Notes under the pieces: model-generated
The model's database searches: none
The model's input: the letters and a program-made list of their open reading frames with translations, nothing else
Told to the model about the DNA's origin: nothing
NCBI GenBank assembly: GCA_021927905.1
Contig: BLLK01000045.1
Location: 3,596,001-3,660,000, forward strand
Origin: Chaetoceros tenuissimus
Lineage: Eukaryota; Bacillariophyta; Thalassiosirophyceae; Chaetocerotales; Chaetocerotaceae
Length of the DNA: 64,000 bases
Direction of reading: 5' to 3'
Position numbers and translations under genes: made by a program
In this document: piece by piece, positions 53,629 to 63,149 of the stretch
Position numbering within the stretch: position 1 is the stretch's first letter
Layout of the letters: each line of letters starts with the position of its first letter

Positions 53629-54603
53629 CTACTCGACTTCAATCTCATCCTGCTCATCATCCAACACTTCTCCATCTTCTTCCTCCTCGACTCTACCCTC
53701 CTGTTGTTGCTGCAAATACTCCAATACATCCTGATATCCATCAATCAATGCCGAATTCATACAAGCCTGATAATCAATCGGACAACCTTCCTGTATCAAA
53801 TACTTCAAAACATCCAAATGATTGTACACCACCGCAAACCAAGTACTACTTTCATTCCAAGCACAATCCGCAACTTCATGCAAATACTTGACACATTCCA
53901 AATTTCCGTAAGTGACAACCTTTGGAAATGCATCTTTAAACACATTGGTCAAATTAACTCCATTCCTTTGAGTATGCAAAGCATACAAATGCTTTAAAAC
54001 ATGCAAATAATCATATTCCAACGCATATTGAAAGATGACTTGATAATGCCATTCCGGCCAATCAAACTGCTCCGCCCATTTGAGTAATGTCAAATTCCCA
54101 CTTTTGGCAAGGACACTTAGTAACTCGGAAGTGAATAAATTATGTCTCTCGGCATATTCCATGACATACATTTTGGATTGAAATATGGCTTGTTTCAAAA
54201 CTCTGGTAGTGATTGTTTCATACAAGATATCGTCATGTTTCATATTTTCCAAATGGAGAGTAAAGTAATCAAATCTCGATGTAGAATCAATAATTTGAGA
54301 TGCAGCTGTACAAGTACTATTCCAATACAGGGATCGATAGGCTTTACGAAATATCCTAGATGTGGAAGCTATATAAATGTAATTTCCACTTCCTAGAAAG
54401 GATAGACATTCTCTTAGTATATGAATTGGAAGAGAGTAGAGTTCTGACGATTGTTGATTGTATATGTCAACAGAGAGTTTACGTTGCTTTTTCAGAGTGG
54501 GTTCCTTGTTCTGTTTACGTTTGCCAAGTGCGAGCTGTTTCTTTGGAAAGAAAGTATCAATGGCATACGTCTCGTGAAATGTAATTCTACGAGGGGATTG
54601 CAT
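53629..54603 (-). CDS. F-box-like and ankyrin-like repeat protein (324 residues)
   Basis: Residues about 55-92 resemble an F-box (LYSLPIHILRECLSFLGSGNY...STSRIFRKAYRS), the part that binds Skp1 in SCF ubiquitin ligases. Repeats of about 30 residues follow (SGNLTLLKWAEQFDWPEW, YGNLECVKYLHEVADCAWNE, YNHLDVLKYLIQEGCPID), of the divergent ankyrin type common in stramenopiles and giant viruses. The C-terminus is very acidic. A substrate-recruiting role is plausible but not shown. Single exon, complete. Confidence 0.75.
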   Translation of the reverse strand: MQSPRRITFHETYAIDTFFPKKQLALGKRKQNKEPTLKKQRKLSVDIYNQQSSELYSLPIHILRECLSFLGSGNYIYIASTSRIFRKAYRSLYWNSTCTAASQIIDSTSRFDYFTLHLENMKHDDILYETITTRVLKQAIFQSKMYVMEYAERHNLFTSELLSVLAKSGNLTLLKWAEQFDWPEWHYQVIFQYALEYDYLHVLKHLYALHTQRNGVNLTNVFKDAFPKVVTYGNLECVKYLHEVADCAWNESSTWFAVVYNHLDVLKYLIQEGCPIDYQACMNSALIDGYQDVLEYLQQQQEGRVEEEEDGEVLDDEQDEIEVE

Positions 54604-54975
54604 GTTTGAAATATTGTTGCAATAGAGATGTAATTCAATCTATGAAATGTTTCAAAGAAAAAAGAATTTGGAATTTCAACGCCAGTAGACACGCAATGTC
54701 GTACTTCTCACATAAATCTATTACTATGATGCCAGTCTTGTATGGCGGTTTCCCCTTTTATCACGAGGGTTTCTTTTACAACTACAAATTGAATATAAAC
54801 GACCGTTTTTGTGTTTTTACCGTTATTACATGTTGTGTCGATGCAGCAATGAGCAATGAAAGAATGAAACGATCAATGAAGAACAAAATGAAGGAGTTCT
54901 TTATTAATCACATTACAAAGAAGTAACAAAACTCTTCTACATACAATAGCAATACTAAACATATCTCAATACAGA
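54604..54975. other. Divergent intergenic region, nothing recognised
   Basis: Spacer between the F-box gene and the next + strand gene. A 106-codon frame (54606-54926) crosses it but has no protein-like features. Confidence 0.45.
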
Positions 54976-56241
54976 ATGGAACCTCAATCTCAGGCACCCG
55001 AGAGTCCGAGCAGTTTGCCTTTCAAAAAGAGAGCTCGCATGACTGACACATCTCAACAGCAGCAGCAAGGACAACAAGCTTCTTCTTCTTCGTCTCTTCC
55101 TCCTGTGACCAACATTATTCATAACACTACTCATAACGGCAATGCTTTGAATTCTCTTTCTAGAATTTCTCCAGAAACAGCGACGGCCATTGCAGCATTG
55201 ACTCCCGATAGTGTTCCAATGACTCACAGGAACATCCAGAACAGTGCTTCTTCAAGAAGAACTAGTCACAACAACTCTCCTACACATAGTCTCGAAGAAA
55301 CACTCAATGTCGACCTCTGCATCGAACAAGCATTCAAAGCAGCCGATGAAGCATGGGGAAGTGTCTCTAATAAATATCTACAGAGTAAAGTACTCTTTAC
55401 ACTTGATGATGTTCTGCTGATGATTCGACCTGCAATTGATCAAATCATGAAACAGGAACTTCTTTTGGAGAAAAGGAATGAACAGAATAAAAAGAAGAAG
55501 AATAGTAAAAAGACTAGCAGCAAGAGTCAGAAATCTCAAAAGACTTTTACTAGTAGTAATGCTGGTGCCAGTGCTGCTAAGAGCAGTACACCTGTTGCTG
55601 CTTCTACAGCTTCTACAGCTGCCGCTTCCAAGTCAACAACACCTTCCATCCCTAAAAGGGGAAAGACGCTTCCAAACTTGTCTTCTATCCAAGCTATTCC
55701 AGTACAGCAGGAACCTGTTGTCAAAACACCTAAATCTACTACGCAATCTACTTCCAACAAGAGAAAACGAGCAGCGTTCGACGATTATCCACATCCTCCA
55801 AAAACTGTACCGGAAAATATACCACACAATCTACCCAAATCACTAGCACTGCCCACTGATTCCACTAATATCAACAAACTACATCAATTTGTTAGATCAG
55901 ATCTACTAGAAATCATTCAAGAACAAGGAAAAATAGGATTTCAATGTATCTTTTGTAGAAACTCCAAAAACCCCACATCACTCCCTAAATTCTTTCCCAA
56001 ATGTTTGGAAAATGCATCGGCGGGGGGACTTTATAGATTGGTGTGTACTTGGCAACGAGTACATTTTAAAGCTTGTAAAGATGTACCTAAGCCTTTGAAG
56101 AAGAAATATGATGTTTTGAAAGAAGCCGATAAAACTAGAGGACGAGTACAGTATTGGGAAGATAGTGCGAAACAGATTGGGTTGTGGAATAAAAAGGGTG
56201 GGGGGATTTGTTTCATTGGTGATAGTGGTGGGAATGCTTAG
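54976..56241 (+). CDS. Diatom-type Cys/His-domain protein of unknown function (421 residues)
   Basis: The first 300 residues are low-complexity: a Gln run, Ser and Thr runs, Lys/Ser patches (KKKKNSKKTSSKSQK) and Ala/Thr repeats. Residues about 300-410 form a compact domain with FVRSDLLEIIQEQGKIGFQC, CIFCRNS, FFPKCLENASAGGLYRLV, TWQRVHFKAC and RGRVQYWEDSAKQIGL. The spaced FQCIFC, HFKAC set looks zinc-binding. I recall this kind of domain from other diatom predicted proteins but know no function for it. The basic, low-complexity head suggests nuclear location. Confidence 0.65.
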   Translation: MEPQSQAPESPSSLPFKKRARMTDTSQQQQQGQQASSSSSLPPVTNIIHNTTHNGNALNSLSRISPETATAIAALTPDSVPMTHRNIQNSASSRRTSHNNSPTHSLEETLNVDLCIEQAFKAADEAWGSVSNKYLQSKVLFTLDDVLLMIRPAIDQIMKQELLLEKRNEQNKKKKNSKKTSSKSQKSQKTFTSSNAGASAAKSSTPVAASTASTAAASKSTTPSIPKRGKTLPNLSSIQAIPVQQEPVVKTPKSTTQSTSNKRKRAAFDDYPHPPKTVPENIPHNLPKSLALPTDSTNINKLHQFVRSDLLEIIQEQGKIGFQCIFCRNSKNPTSLPKFFPKCLENASAGGLYRLVCTWQRVHFKACKDVPKPLKKKYDVLKEADKTRGRVQYWEDSAKQIGLWNKKGGGICFIGDSGGNA

Positions 56242-57427
56242 ATTTTGATGAGAAATATGAAGCATAATGGGGATTATGCTTCTAGACAAGAAGTACAATG
56301 TAGTAGGTAAAACTAAGATTAGGAACATTCAAACAACGAAGTGCATTTAGAGATTTTTCCCATGAGTCATTTTATTTATAGTATCTTTTCTTCATCTGGT
56401 GTACGTACTTTATGCATGTGAAATAAATGGATAATACACAGAAAATGAGTAGTGTTTAAAAAAATGTAATGTTTAACATGTAGTATTGATGTTGATATTG
56501 TGAGATACAGTGGTTGAACTTGTTTCTTGCATTTATTACAGTGCTACAATACTGTACGTATGTGAGATCTGAGTATCGACGGAGAGCATAGGACATAAAT
56601 AGCCTCTATGCGATATGCGATAAGTCAAATAATGACGTCATTACGAATATAGTACGAATGTCAACCACATGTGCATAGGTAATGTACGTACGTACTCTAA
56701 GTAATTGCAGATTATCACTTCTTCTTGTTACCTTCGGATAAACTATTTCGCCGTACGGATGTAATAAATTACATTCCTGTTTTTAGGAGTAAAGAACGTT
56801 CTTCATGGCATGCTACATATATAAAATATATGTCTTCATGGTATACTATATGTAGATTTTCATTTGCAATGGATTTTTTTTTAATTCAAACACTTGGATT
56901 AGGTATTGAATGTGATTGCTCAAGTCTGCACGAAATACTTGGAAATATCACTTTCCGAGAAGTCAATCTGTCATTTCAGTCGGGTCTGTGTCTAAATTCA
57001 TGCAACATTCAATAATAAAAAATAGGGAAAAGGAAGTTCCCTGTATTCATCAAGAATGTATGAATTAATTACAAATGCACGTTCCACCTTCCAACATCCC
57101 AATCAAGAATCAAGGAGAGGCATAACTGTGCATAGCCTGTTAGATTCACTTCTTTTGTCAAAGTGGAATTGTTGTACTACTCTTTATTTTTGTTACAAAA
57201 ACATTATCTCTCTACTATCCACCAAGAGGAAACAAAGAGGATCACTTCAGAAATTGGAGAACAATAGACATTATAGACAAAACAAGGTCGTTGACAATCA
57301 GACAACTACTGATATAGTTCTAGGGGCTAACTGCATGTCTCATCATCTGCTTTGAAACAAGAGAACGACAGAAATACAAAGAAAAATATTTTATTGAGAT
57401 ACTAGTAACAGGAGTTTCTAAATAAAG
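56242..57427. other. Longest spacer in the window (1186 bp), nothing recognised
   Basis: AT-rich spacer between two + strand genes. Open frames at 56725-57015 and 57056-57355 are below 100 codons, have unlikely compositions and show no domain. No tRNA, repeat array or mobile element was seen. It probably contains the promoter of the 57428 gene. Confidence 0.5.
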
Positions 57428-58381
57428 ATGATAAAGAAACTCAAAGCTATTTTGAAAGAGTCAAGGAATCGGCTAAAGAAGAAGAAGGCGAGGAAACAAT
57501 CATCTCTAAGAGTCCCAGAGGATGAAGAAAGAATTAACAGAGAAGGTGAAAATGGAAAGAATACTATGCAAAGACAAATATTTGGAATGAAGCACTCTGA
57601 TAAATCAAAAAACAGTTCTTGTGTCTCTGCTTCTAGAACATCAAAGATGACTTCCTTCTTTGATAACAAAAGAACAAGGAAACCAACTGAACTACTAGGG
57701 GTTACATCCCAAGCAGCACGAAGCGGAAGATATGATGTTGCATCTCTTCATAAGGATGAGAATGGATTTATAGACGTGGAACAAATTATATTTGCTATAC
57801 CTCGACAAGTTATGAATACATCCGTCAAGCTTCCAGTTTACGAATATGGCTCCAATATTCTGCATATAGCTTGTCATCAAGGAACGACTCCCCGAGCCAT
57901 TCGCTATATATTTGATAATTGTAGGCCCAACACTCGAATAGACCTTTTACAACAACCAGATCGGGAAGGAAACTTACCTATACACTCTCTTGTCTCCTGT
58001 TTATGCCATGACAACATGCCACTTGACGATGGTCTAGAAATTCAGGAAATATTTCATAAAATATGGCCCGAGTCCGTATTCGAACTGAACTCGGATGAAA
58101 AATTAGTCACTGATATAATTTTTGAATTTCAAAGAAAAAAAGATAAAGAAAGTGATGAATGGAAGAAATTGGAGCAATTATGTACACATTTAAGAAAGGA
58201 AATGATCAAGGTTTGGCAATCGAAGCAAGAAATACGAGAGAAGGAAAGATCGGAAGATGGTCAAACTGCAAAAACTGTTATTTCTACTTTGGCCAGTAAA
58301 ATATGGGAAGATGAGAGTGAAGTAACAGGGGTTTCATCCACTGGTGCCATGAGAAATCATAGCACTCGTACAGATGATTAA
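57428..58381 (+). CDS. Ankyrin-like repeat protein (317 residues)
   Basis: A basic N-terminus (KESRNRLKKKKARKQ) is followed by a short ankyrin-like region (about residues 95-200: NILHIACHQGTTPRAIRYIFD, REGNLPIHSLVSC). The charged, helical C-terminus (KKDKESDEWKKLEQLC) may form a coiled coil. The ILHIACHQGTTPRAI pattern is typical of stramenopile ankyrin proteins, where the repeat is followed by a count of neighbours 'below' (PIHSL). It lacks the channel domain of the 8-19 kb cluster. Function unknown; single exon, complete. Confidence 0.65.
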   Translation: MIKKLKAILKESRNRLKKKKARKQSSLRVPEDEERINREGENGKNTMQRQIFGMKHSDKSKNSSCVSASRTSKMTSFFDNKRTRKPTELLGVTSQAARSGRYDVASLHKDENGFIDVEQIIFAIPRQVMNTSVKLPVYEYGSNILHIACHQGTTPRAIRYIFDNCRPNTRIDLLQQPDREGNLPIHSLVSCLCHDNMPLDDGLEIQEIFHKIWPESVFELNSDEKLVTDIIFEFQRKKDKESDEWKKLEQLCTHLRKEMIKVWQSKQEIREKERSEDGQTAKTVISTLASKIWEDESEVTGVSSTGAMRNHSTRTDD

Positions 58382-58557
58382 ACAATCAATTACATTTTAT
58401 TTTGAAATTTATTTCTAGATACAGGAACCGTCTTTCGTTCGCATACACATTGTTGACATTATTTATCCTTCGACACTCTAGGAAATACCTTTTATCAAAT
58501 GTGAACAGTTACATAAAGGATCATGAACGATTAGTTACCGCAAGAGCGGTAATATGT

Positions 58558-60039
58558 TCAATTAATACTTGTTTCATTAATGGAATTTCCAATACTATTT
58601 TCTTCATCTTCGGAGACTTCTTTGCTATCTTCCACTATCGCATCCAAATCATCATGGTGAATACAAGCAATCGCATTCTCATGGTCGTGATTGATTTTAT
58701 CTGTGCTGCCACCTTTGACATAGTGCCATTCTTCAGATGAATTAAAAGCTGCATTGTTTCGGGAGAGTTCTTGTGAACTATCAACGTACATGCATTCATT
58801 CGAGACATCATTGACAGATAATCCAAATTTAGAGTCAATTGCTTCCGCTACTCCGAACTTTACACTGGACGGTGTTTTATAGGTTGGAGCTAGAAATGGT
58901 TGATTTTCTGCAACGGCCTCACCTCCATTCTTAATGACAAGATAGTAACCTTTCAGCCATGATGTTCCTGGTCTTCGAAGTCTCGTAACGCGTACAGCTG
59001 GTCGAATGAAAATCAGCATGTTAAAAAGACCTTGAAGTGGAAATAAAAATTGCCCTATGATGAGGTGAGTTTTAGTTGGAATTTTTTGGAAAAGCAACAC
59101 TAACAATTGCCCGAGAATGTAGAGGAAATAGGAGAGAAAGAATGTGATACTATAAAGTATCAACTGTGCCATCATTTCTTGTCTATATGCTCCTGCCATT
59201 GTATCACCTGAAACTTGGTCTTCATCACGATTGGTCGAGGATTGACTACGCAGAGAAACAGACTGCTTTTGAACAAGTCCAGCGGACTGAATATTTTCTT
59301 CAGTGGCCTTGGGAGTACTACTTTCGTTTCTATTTGTTTCTTGCTGACTTTCCAATACTTTTGAGGAAAATATTCTCTCACTTGCAACAATTTTCCACAG
59401 CAGCAACGCCAAAAGTAGTATTGCAATCACTAGACATGTAAATTGTAGAAATACCATGGTCACAAGAACCAGGATTTTTACCGATTCTGGATCTGGACTG
59501 GAGCTGCATTCCCCAAATAAATCAGGACGCTGACGACAACCTGTAGGTAGCACAGCATAAACACAATAGGTACCAGTAATGCTAGTGTTGAGAAAGTTCG
59601 ATGCTAAAGCATAGCCATTTGTAGCCACAGTAAAGGTTATAATAATTGCATGCATCCAGCGCTCGACATTTCTTGCGAATCTTTCATTGGTCATTTTCTT
59701 GTAGAGCTTGAAGTAGTAATATATAGACAAGCCACATGAGTACATTGGACTTGCAGTGTTCCCAAAAGTAAAGAGTAATCCATTCAGCCGACATGTATGC
59801 TTGTTTCCGAGACCCCAGAACGCCATAGGAACAGAACTATCTACCATGATAGGTCCAAGCATCATGCTTAGAGATTGCATGATATCTGCAACACTTATAC
59901 CGAATATCAAGCGCCTGTAGGGGTTCTTCTTCAGTCCTTTTGCCTTGATCATGTATGCAAGGGATGAGGAACATATAAAAGACACCGCTCCAGAAGAAAT
60001 CTGTAAAACAGCACTCGTTTTCCACTGAAGAGAAGCCAT
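58558..60039 (-). CDS. Seven-transmembrane receptor, GPCR-like (493 residues)
   Basis: Seven hydrophobic segments lie between residues 10 and 345. Helix 2 begins with KNPYRRLIFGISVADIMQSL, the N/D region typical of rhodopsin and cAMP-receptor-like GPCRs. A Cys pair (HTCRLNGLLF on helix 3; several Cys in the second extracellular loop, CVYAVLPTGC) could form the usual disulfide. Helix 3 ends YYYFKLYKKMTNERF rather than DRY. A long third intracellular loop (about 225-275) is Ser/Gln-rich, and the C-terminal tail is acidic with no other domain. Diatoms carry many such receptors without known ligands. A 25-bp tandem repeat lies just upstream of the start. Confidence 0.8.
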   Translation of the reverse strand: MASLQWKTSAVLQISSGAVSFICSSSLAYMIKAKGLKKNPYRRLIFGISVADIMQSLSMMLGPIMVDSSVPMAFWGLGNKHTCRLNGLLFTFGNTASPMYSCGLSIYYYFKLYKKMTNERFARNVERWMHAIIITFTVATNGYALASNFLNTSITGTYCVYAVLPTGCRQRPDLFGECSSSPDPESVKILVLVTMVFLQFTCLVIAILLLALLLWKIVASERIFSSKVLESQQETNRNESSTPKATEENIQSAGLVQKQSVSLRSQSSTNRDEDQVSGDTMAGAYRQEMMAQLILYSITFFLSYFLYILGQLLVLLFQKIPTKTHLIIGQFLFPLQGLFNMLIFIRPAVRVTRLRRPGTSWLKGYYLVIKNGGEAVAENQPFLAPTYKTPSSVKFGVAEAIDSKFGLSVNDVSNECMYVDSSQELSRNNAAFNSSEEWHYVKGGSTDKINHDHENAIACIHHDDLDAIVEDSKEVSEDEENSIGNSINETSIN

Positions 60040-60091
60040 GAGATCTTTCTGATTAAGTTTTACTGGAAAGGAAGAGCTTCTCTATTGTGGA

Positions 60092-60147
60092 TTGTGGTTC
60101 TGCCTTGTTGGAACGTCGTTTTTTGTGGTTCTGCCTTGTTGGAACGT
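60092..60147. repeat. 25-bp direct repeat in the GPCR 5' region
   Basis: TTGTGGTTCTGCCTTGTTGG plus AACGT occurs at 60092-60116 and identically at 60123-60147. Both copies lie within 110 bp upstream of the receptor's ATG (60039, - strand), in the promoter or 5' UTR. Confidence 0.8.
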
Positions 60148-60446
60148 TTTTTTGATGTAAATAAAACTAGACAATTTTAGTGTAAACAATTCCCAATTAT
60201 CCCTTCTAAGACAGGTTAAAGGATATGAGTCACGGGTCCGGCATAATAGAAGATACGAGTACGACTTTTTGAGATGCGTTAGTTTTTAGTTTGTGACAAG
60301 AATGAGAAGATCTGGTACGTAGTACGTACGTAAAAGATATCTTTCTATTTTCATTTTATGTTGTATTTTGTATTTTCATGTCTACAATTTCCTAGGAAAA
60401 AAAAGAAAACACTCATCGAAACAAAACCAAGAAGAAAAAGTATCGT

Positions 60447-62576
60447 CTATCCAGAACTACGAACTACTCGTATCCTATCCAATCCCTTTTCTTTCTTTTC
60501 TAGCTCAATTTCATATAATGTTTTTCCCATGGCATATGTTTCGTCATCGTCTTCACTCTCATTCGTTTTGGAACAGACGGCAATGAGGTAATTATCACCA
60601 GTAGCTATAGATTCTGTCTTGAGTCCTAATGTATTCAGACATTCAACTCTTCTAGGAAGCAAGACATTCAATCTTGAATCAAATGATTTGATATCTCTAG
60701 TTCGAATACCCTTGGTAAGATGTCGTTGTGCTGAGACCGTTTCTGCTGCTTCAATGTCATTGGGAGGTGGTGGATGTCCTAATTGATTTGCATCGCCACA
60801 TCCCCATGTATAAATATCACCATTGGAGCTGATTGCTGCCGAATACGATCCAGCTGCATGGATAGATGTGATTTTCGGCGCTATGGCTCCACTACTAGTT
60901 GCTTTCTGAGTAGCTTTCTTTTGAGGCGAACTTGGATAATGTATAGGTGCCAATGCTCCATGTATAGATCTTGCTTTCGCCATGACTTCATCACTTTCTT
61001 GAGCAGTGTTTGAATGATCGGAAGAGTCTGTGGCAGAGGTATTATTGCCAGCACTGTTGCTACTCACTTCCGCAGCTTCACTGACATCTCCTTTTGCAGT
61101 TCTAGCAATATTCGCAAATTCCAAATCCGACACAAGTCTTGGAGCAATGAGATGCATGGTATGTCCTAATCCAAGTTGTCCCGAAGCATTATTCCCCCAC
61201 GAAAACACCCTTCCTGATCCAGAAAGAGCAAGGGTATGCGCCATCCCAGCGGATATCGAAGCAATCTTGACATTTTTCAAAGTTTCAATCCGTTTCGGCA
61301 GAGCAACTCCATTTCTAGATTTCATGAGTGATTTCGTCGTCGCAAGTGATCCATCTCCATGTCCACATCTTCCAGTCGCCAATGATCCCCAGGAATAAAC
61401 TTCACCAGCATTTGTCAATCCCACCGAATGCAATTTACCAAGTGCCACTTGTACGAAAGTAATTCGTCTCCCTGTTTCTGGATGATAGACATCTACCATG
61501 GGTGTAGGATGTGCTACAACATTACACCGTCCACCTTCCACCGCACACTGTCCAAATTTATTACTACCAAATCGAAACACACGTGTTTCAAACCCCGCTT
61601 TGGGGTTGAGTTTAATAGAATTCCATTCTTGATAACTTACATCTCCACTGACAATAACGGCAGATTGCATTCCACCAGCTGCCACATCGACAATTTCACC
61701 CCCGACAAATCTCGGCAAGAGTCTTTCTACCGTTAAAGGATCTTTGGTATATATGGTATCCATTCCATGACCTAATTGACCGAAATAACCCGATCCCCAT
61801 GACATGACAACTTTACCCTCGAATAAACCAAGAGTATGTCTTCTTCCACATGCAATTTTGGTACATTTGAGTGGTATACGTGGTTGTAGAAGTTGTGGTA
61901 TAGAGTATGTATTTCCATGGAGTGTACCGGTTGTATAAATTTCATTTTGTAGGTAAGATATATGCGTAAGTCCAATGTCTATTTGAGATGCGGGTGGTGT
62001 TGTAGTTCCATATGGTAATTCTATTGCAAGTGTAGATTTATTGGAAATTTCCGTATCTGCATTAGTATCTTTGGTTTGTTCAGTCGCATTAGTAGTATTG
62101 ACAAAAAGTTCTTTGGGTTTCTTTTTTCTTCGAAATACTTTTTGAAAGAAGGATTTCTTTTCCTGTTTAGGAAGAGATTGTTGATGCAATGTTGGACTGA
62201 GTGGTACTACGAATGCATGCGATGGTAGTGACTTGATCATATTCGTGTCTTCTTGATCTGTTTGTTCAGTAGTACTTGTATGGCTGTCATGACCACTACT
62301 GCTATTGTTATTGTTATCGAGTTGACTGGAAGAAGAAGAAGTGACTTCGATGCCTCCTTGATCATTACTGACTTGAACATCCTCTACATTGGCATTACTA
62401 CTAACAGTATTACAAGAGTTGAAAATGTCTTGAATGGAAATTGCTTCATCAGTAAAAGCATGAAAGTAATTCGATCCAAAGCCGATGCAGTGATATTGTT
62501 GTTGTTGCTTTGCAGTGTTGGTATTGGATGTTGACATGACGTCAGACTTGACTGTGTTGCTGTTGTTACTGCTCAT
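60447..62576 (-). CDS. RCC1-repeat protein (709 residues)
   Basis: The N-terminal 200 residues are low-complexity (Asn/Ser runs, then KKSFFQKVFRRKKKPKE). Residues about 210-690 carry RCC1-type blades: VVMSWGSGYFGQLGHG, VFRFGSNKFGQCAV, VYSWGSLATGRCGHGDG, VFSWGNNASGQLGLGH and IYTWGCGDANQLGHP. RCC1 propellers act as Ran nucleotide exchange factors or as protein-interaction platforms. The long insertions between blades and the extended N-terminus make this a general RCC1-family protein rather than RCC1 itself. No other catalytic domain is present. Single exon, complete. Confidence 0.88.
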   Translation of the reverse strand: MSSNNSNTVKSDVMSTSNTNTAKQQQQYHCIGFGSNYFHAFTDEAISIQDIFNSCNTVSSNANVEDVQVSNDQGGIEVTSSSSSQLDNNNNSSSGHDSHTSTTEQTDQEDTNMIKSLPSHAFVVPLSPTLHQQSLPKQEKKSFFQKVFRRKKKPKELFVNTTNATEQTKDTNADTEISNKSTLAIELPYGTTTPPASQIDIGLTHISYLQNEIYTTGTLHGNTYSIPQLLQPRIPLKCTKIACGRRHTLGLFEGKVVMSWGSGYFGQLGHGMDTIYTKDPLTVERLLPRFVGGEIVDVAAGGMQSAVIVSGDVSYQEWNSIKLNPKAGFETRVFRFGSNKFGQCAVEGGRCNVVAHPTPMVDVYHPETGRRITFVQVALGKLHSVGLTNAGEVYSWGSLATGRCGHGDGSLATTKSLMKSRNGVALPKRIETLKNVKIASISAGMAHTLALSGSGRVFSWGNNASGQLGLGHTMHLIAPRLVSDLEFANIARTAKGDVSEAAEVSSNSAGNNTSATDSSDHSNTAQESDEVMAKARSIHGALAPIHYPSSPQKKATQKATSSGAIAPKITSIHAAGSYSAAISSNGDIYTWGCGDANQLGHPPPPNDIEAAETVSAQRHLTKGIRTRDIKSFDSRLNVLLPRRVECLNTLGLKTESIATGDNYLIAVCSKTNESEDDDETYAMGKTLYEIELEKKEKGLDRIRVVRSSG

Positions 62577-63149
62577 GATACTCTGCTGACTTTGATTTAA
62601 AATGAAATGAAATTCAGTTATTTCTTTCTTTTGATTCTTTTTCTTTTTGTGTCACTTCTTGTTTTCCAAGACCTGAGCGAGGAGTGACTTGACTTGATGA
62701 TTCAAGAACTGACTTCCTCTTCTCTCTACAACAGAGACTCTTCTATGTAACAATAAAGATAGATTCAACAGCTACTGTATCAAGTCAATCCTTTACTTTG
62801 TATTTACTTCTTCAGTTGACCCTTGGGAGTTATAATCATTACCTATCAGTGAAGAGATCGTCGATCCGCACTGCAGGTTTGGCTGGACTGGTGGCTTCTC
62901 ACCATTAATTCGTTGGTTATGTTATTCAGCTAGGGAATTATATGTCATGGCTATCGATATAAATCTTATTTATGGCTATTTTTGTGTGATGGCGATAAGA
63001 TTCTGTCGTACTTTTTCTTCAACGGTTAGAAGCAGGGTCTCATCATTGTGCAAATAAAGAAGAAACCTCATAGATTCTCTATTTTCATAGTTGCAGCTAT
63101 ATATAAATACAATTCTATGGAACTACATCTTTATCAGCAATAGATAGAA
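62577..63149. other. Divergent intergenic region, nothing recognised
   Basis: AT-rich spacer carrying the promoters of the RCC1 gene and the mutase gene. TATATATAAATA near 63098-63109 could be a TATA element for the mutase, about 45 bases before its ATG, but such strings are common here. Confidence 0.4.

Noticed and set aside
56725-57355. Two frames of 96 and 99 codons in the long spacer
   Set aside because: Atypical composition, no domain and length expected by chance in 1.2 kb.
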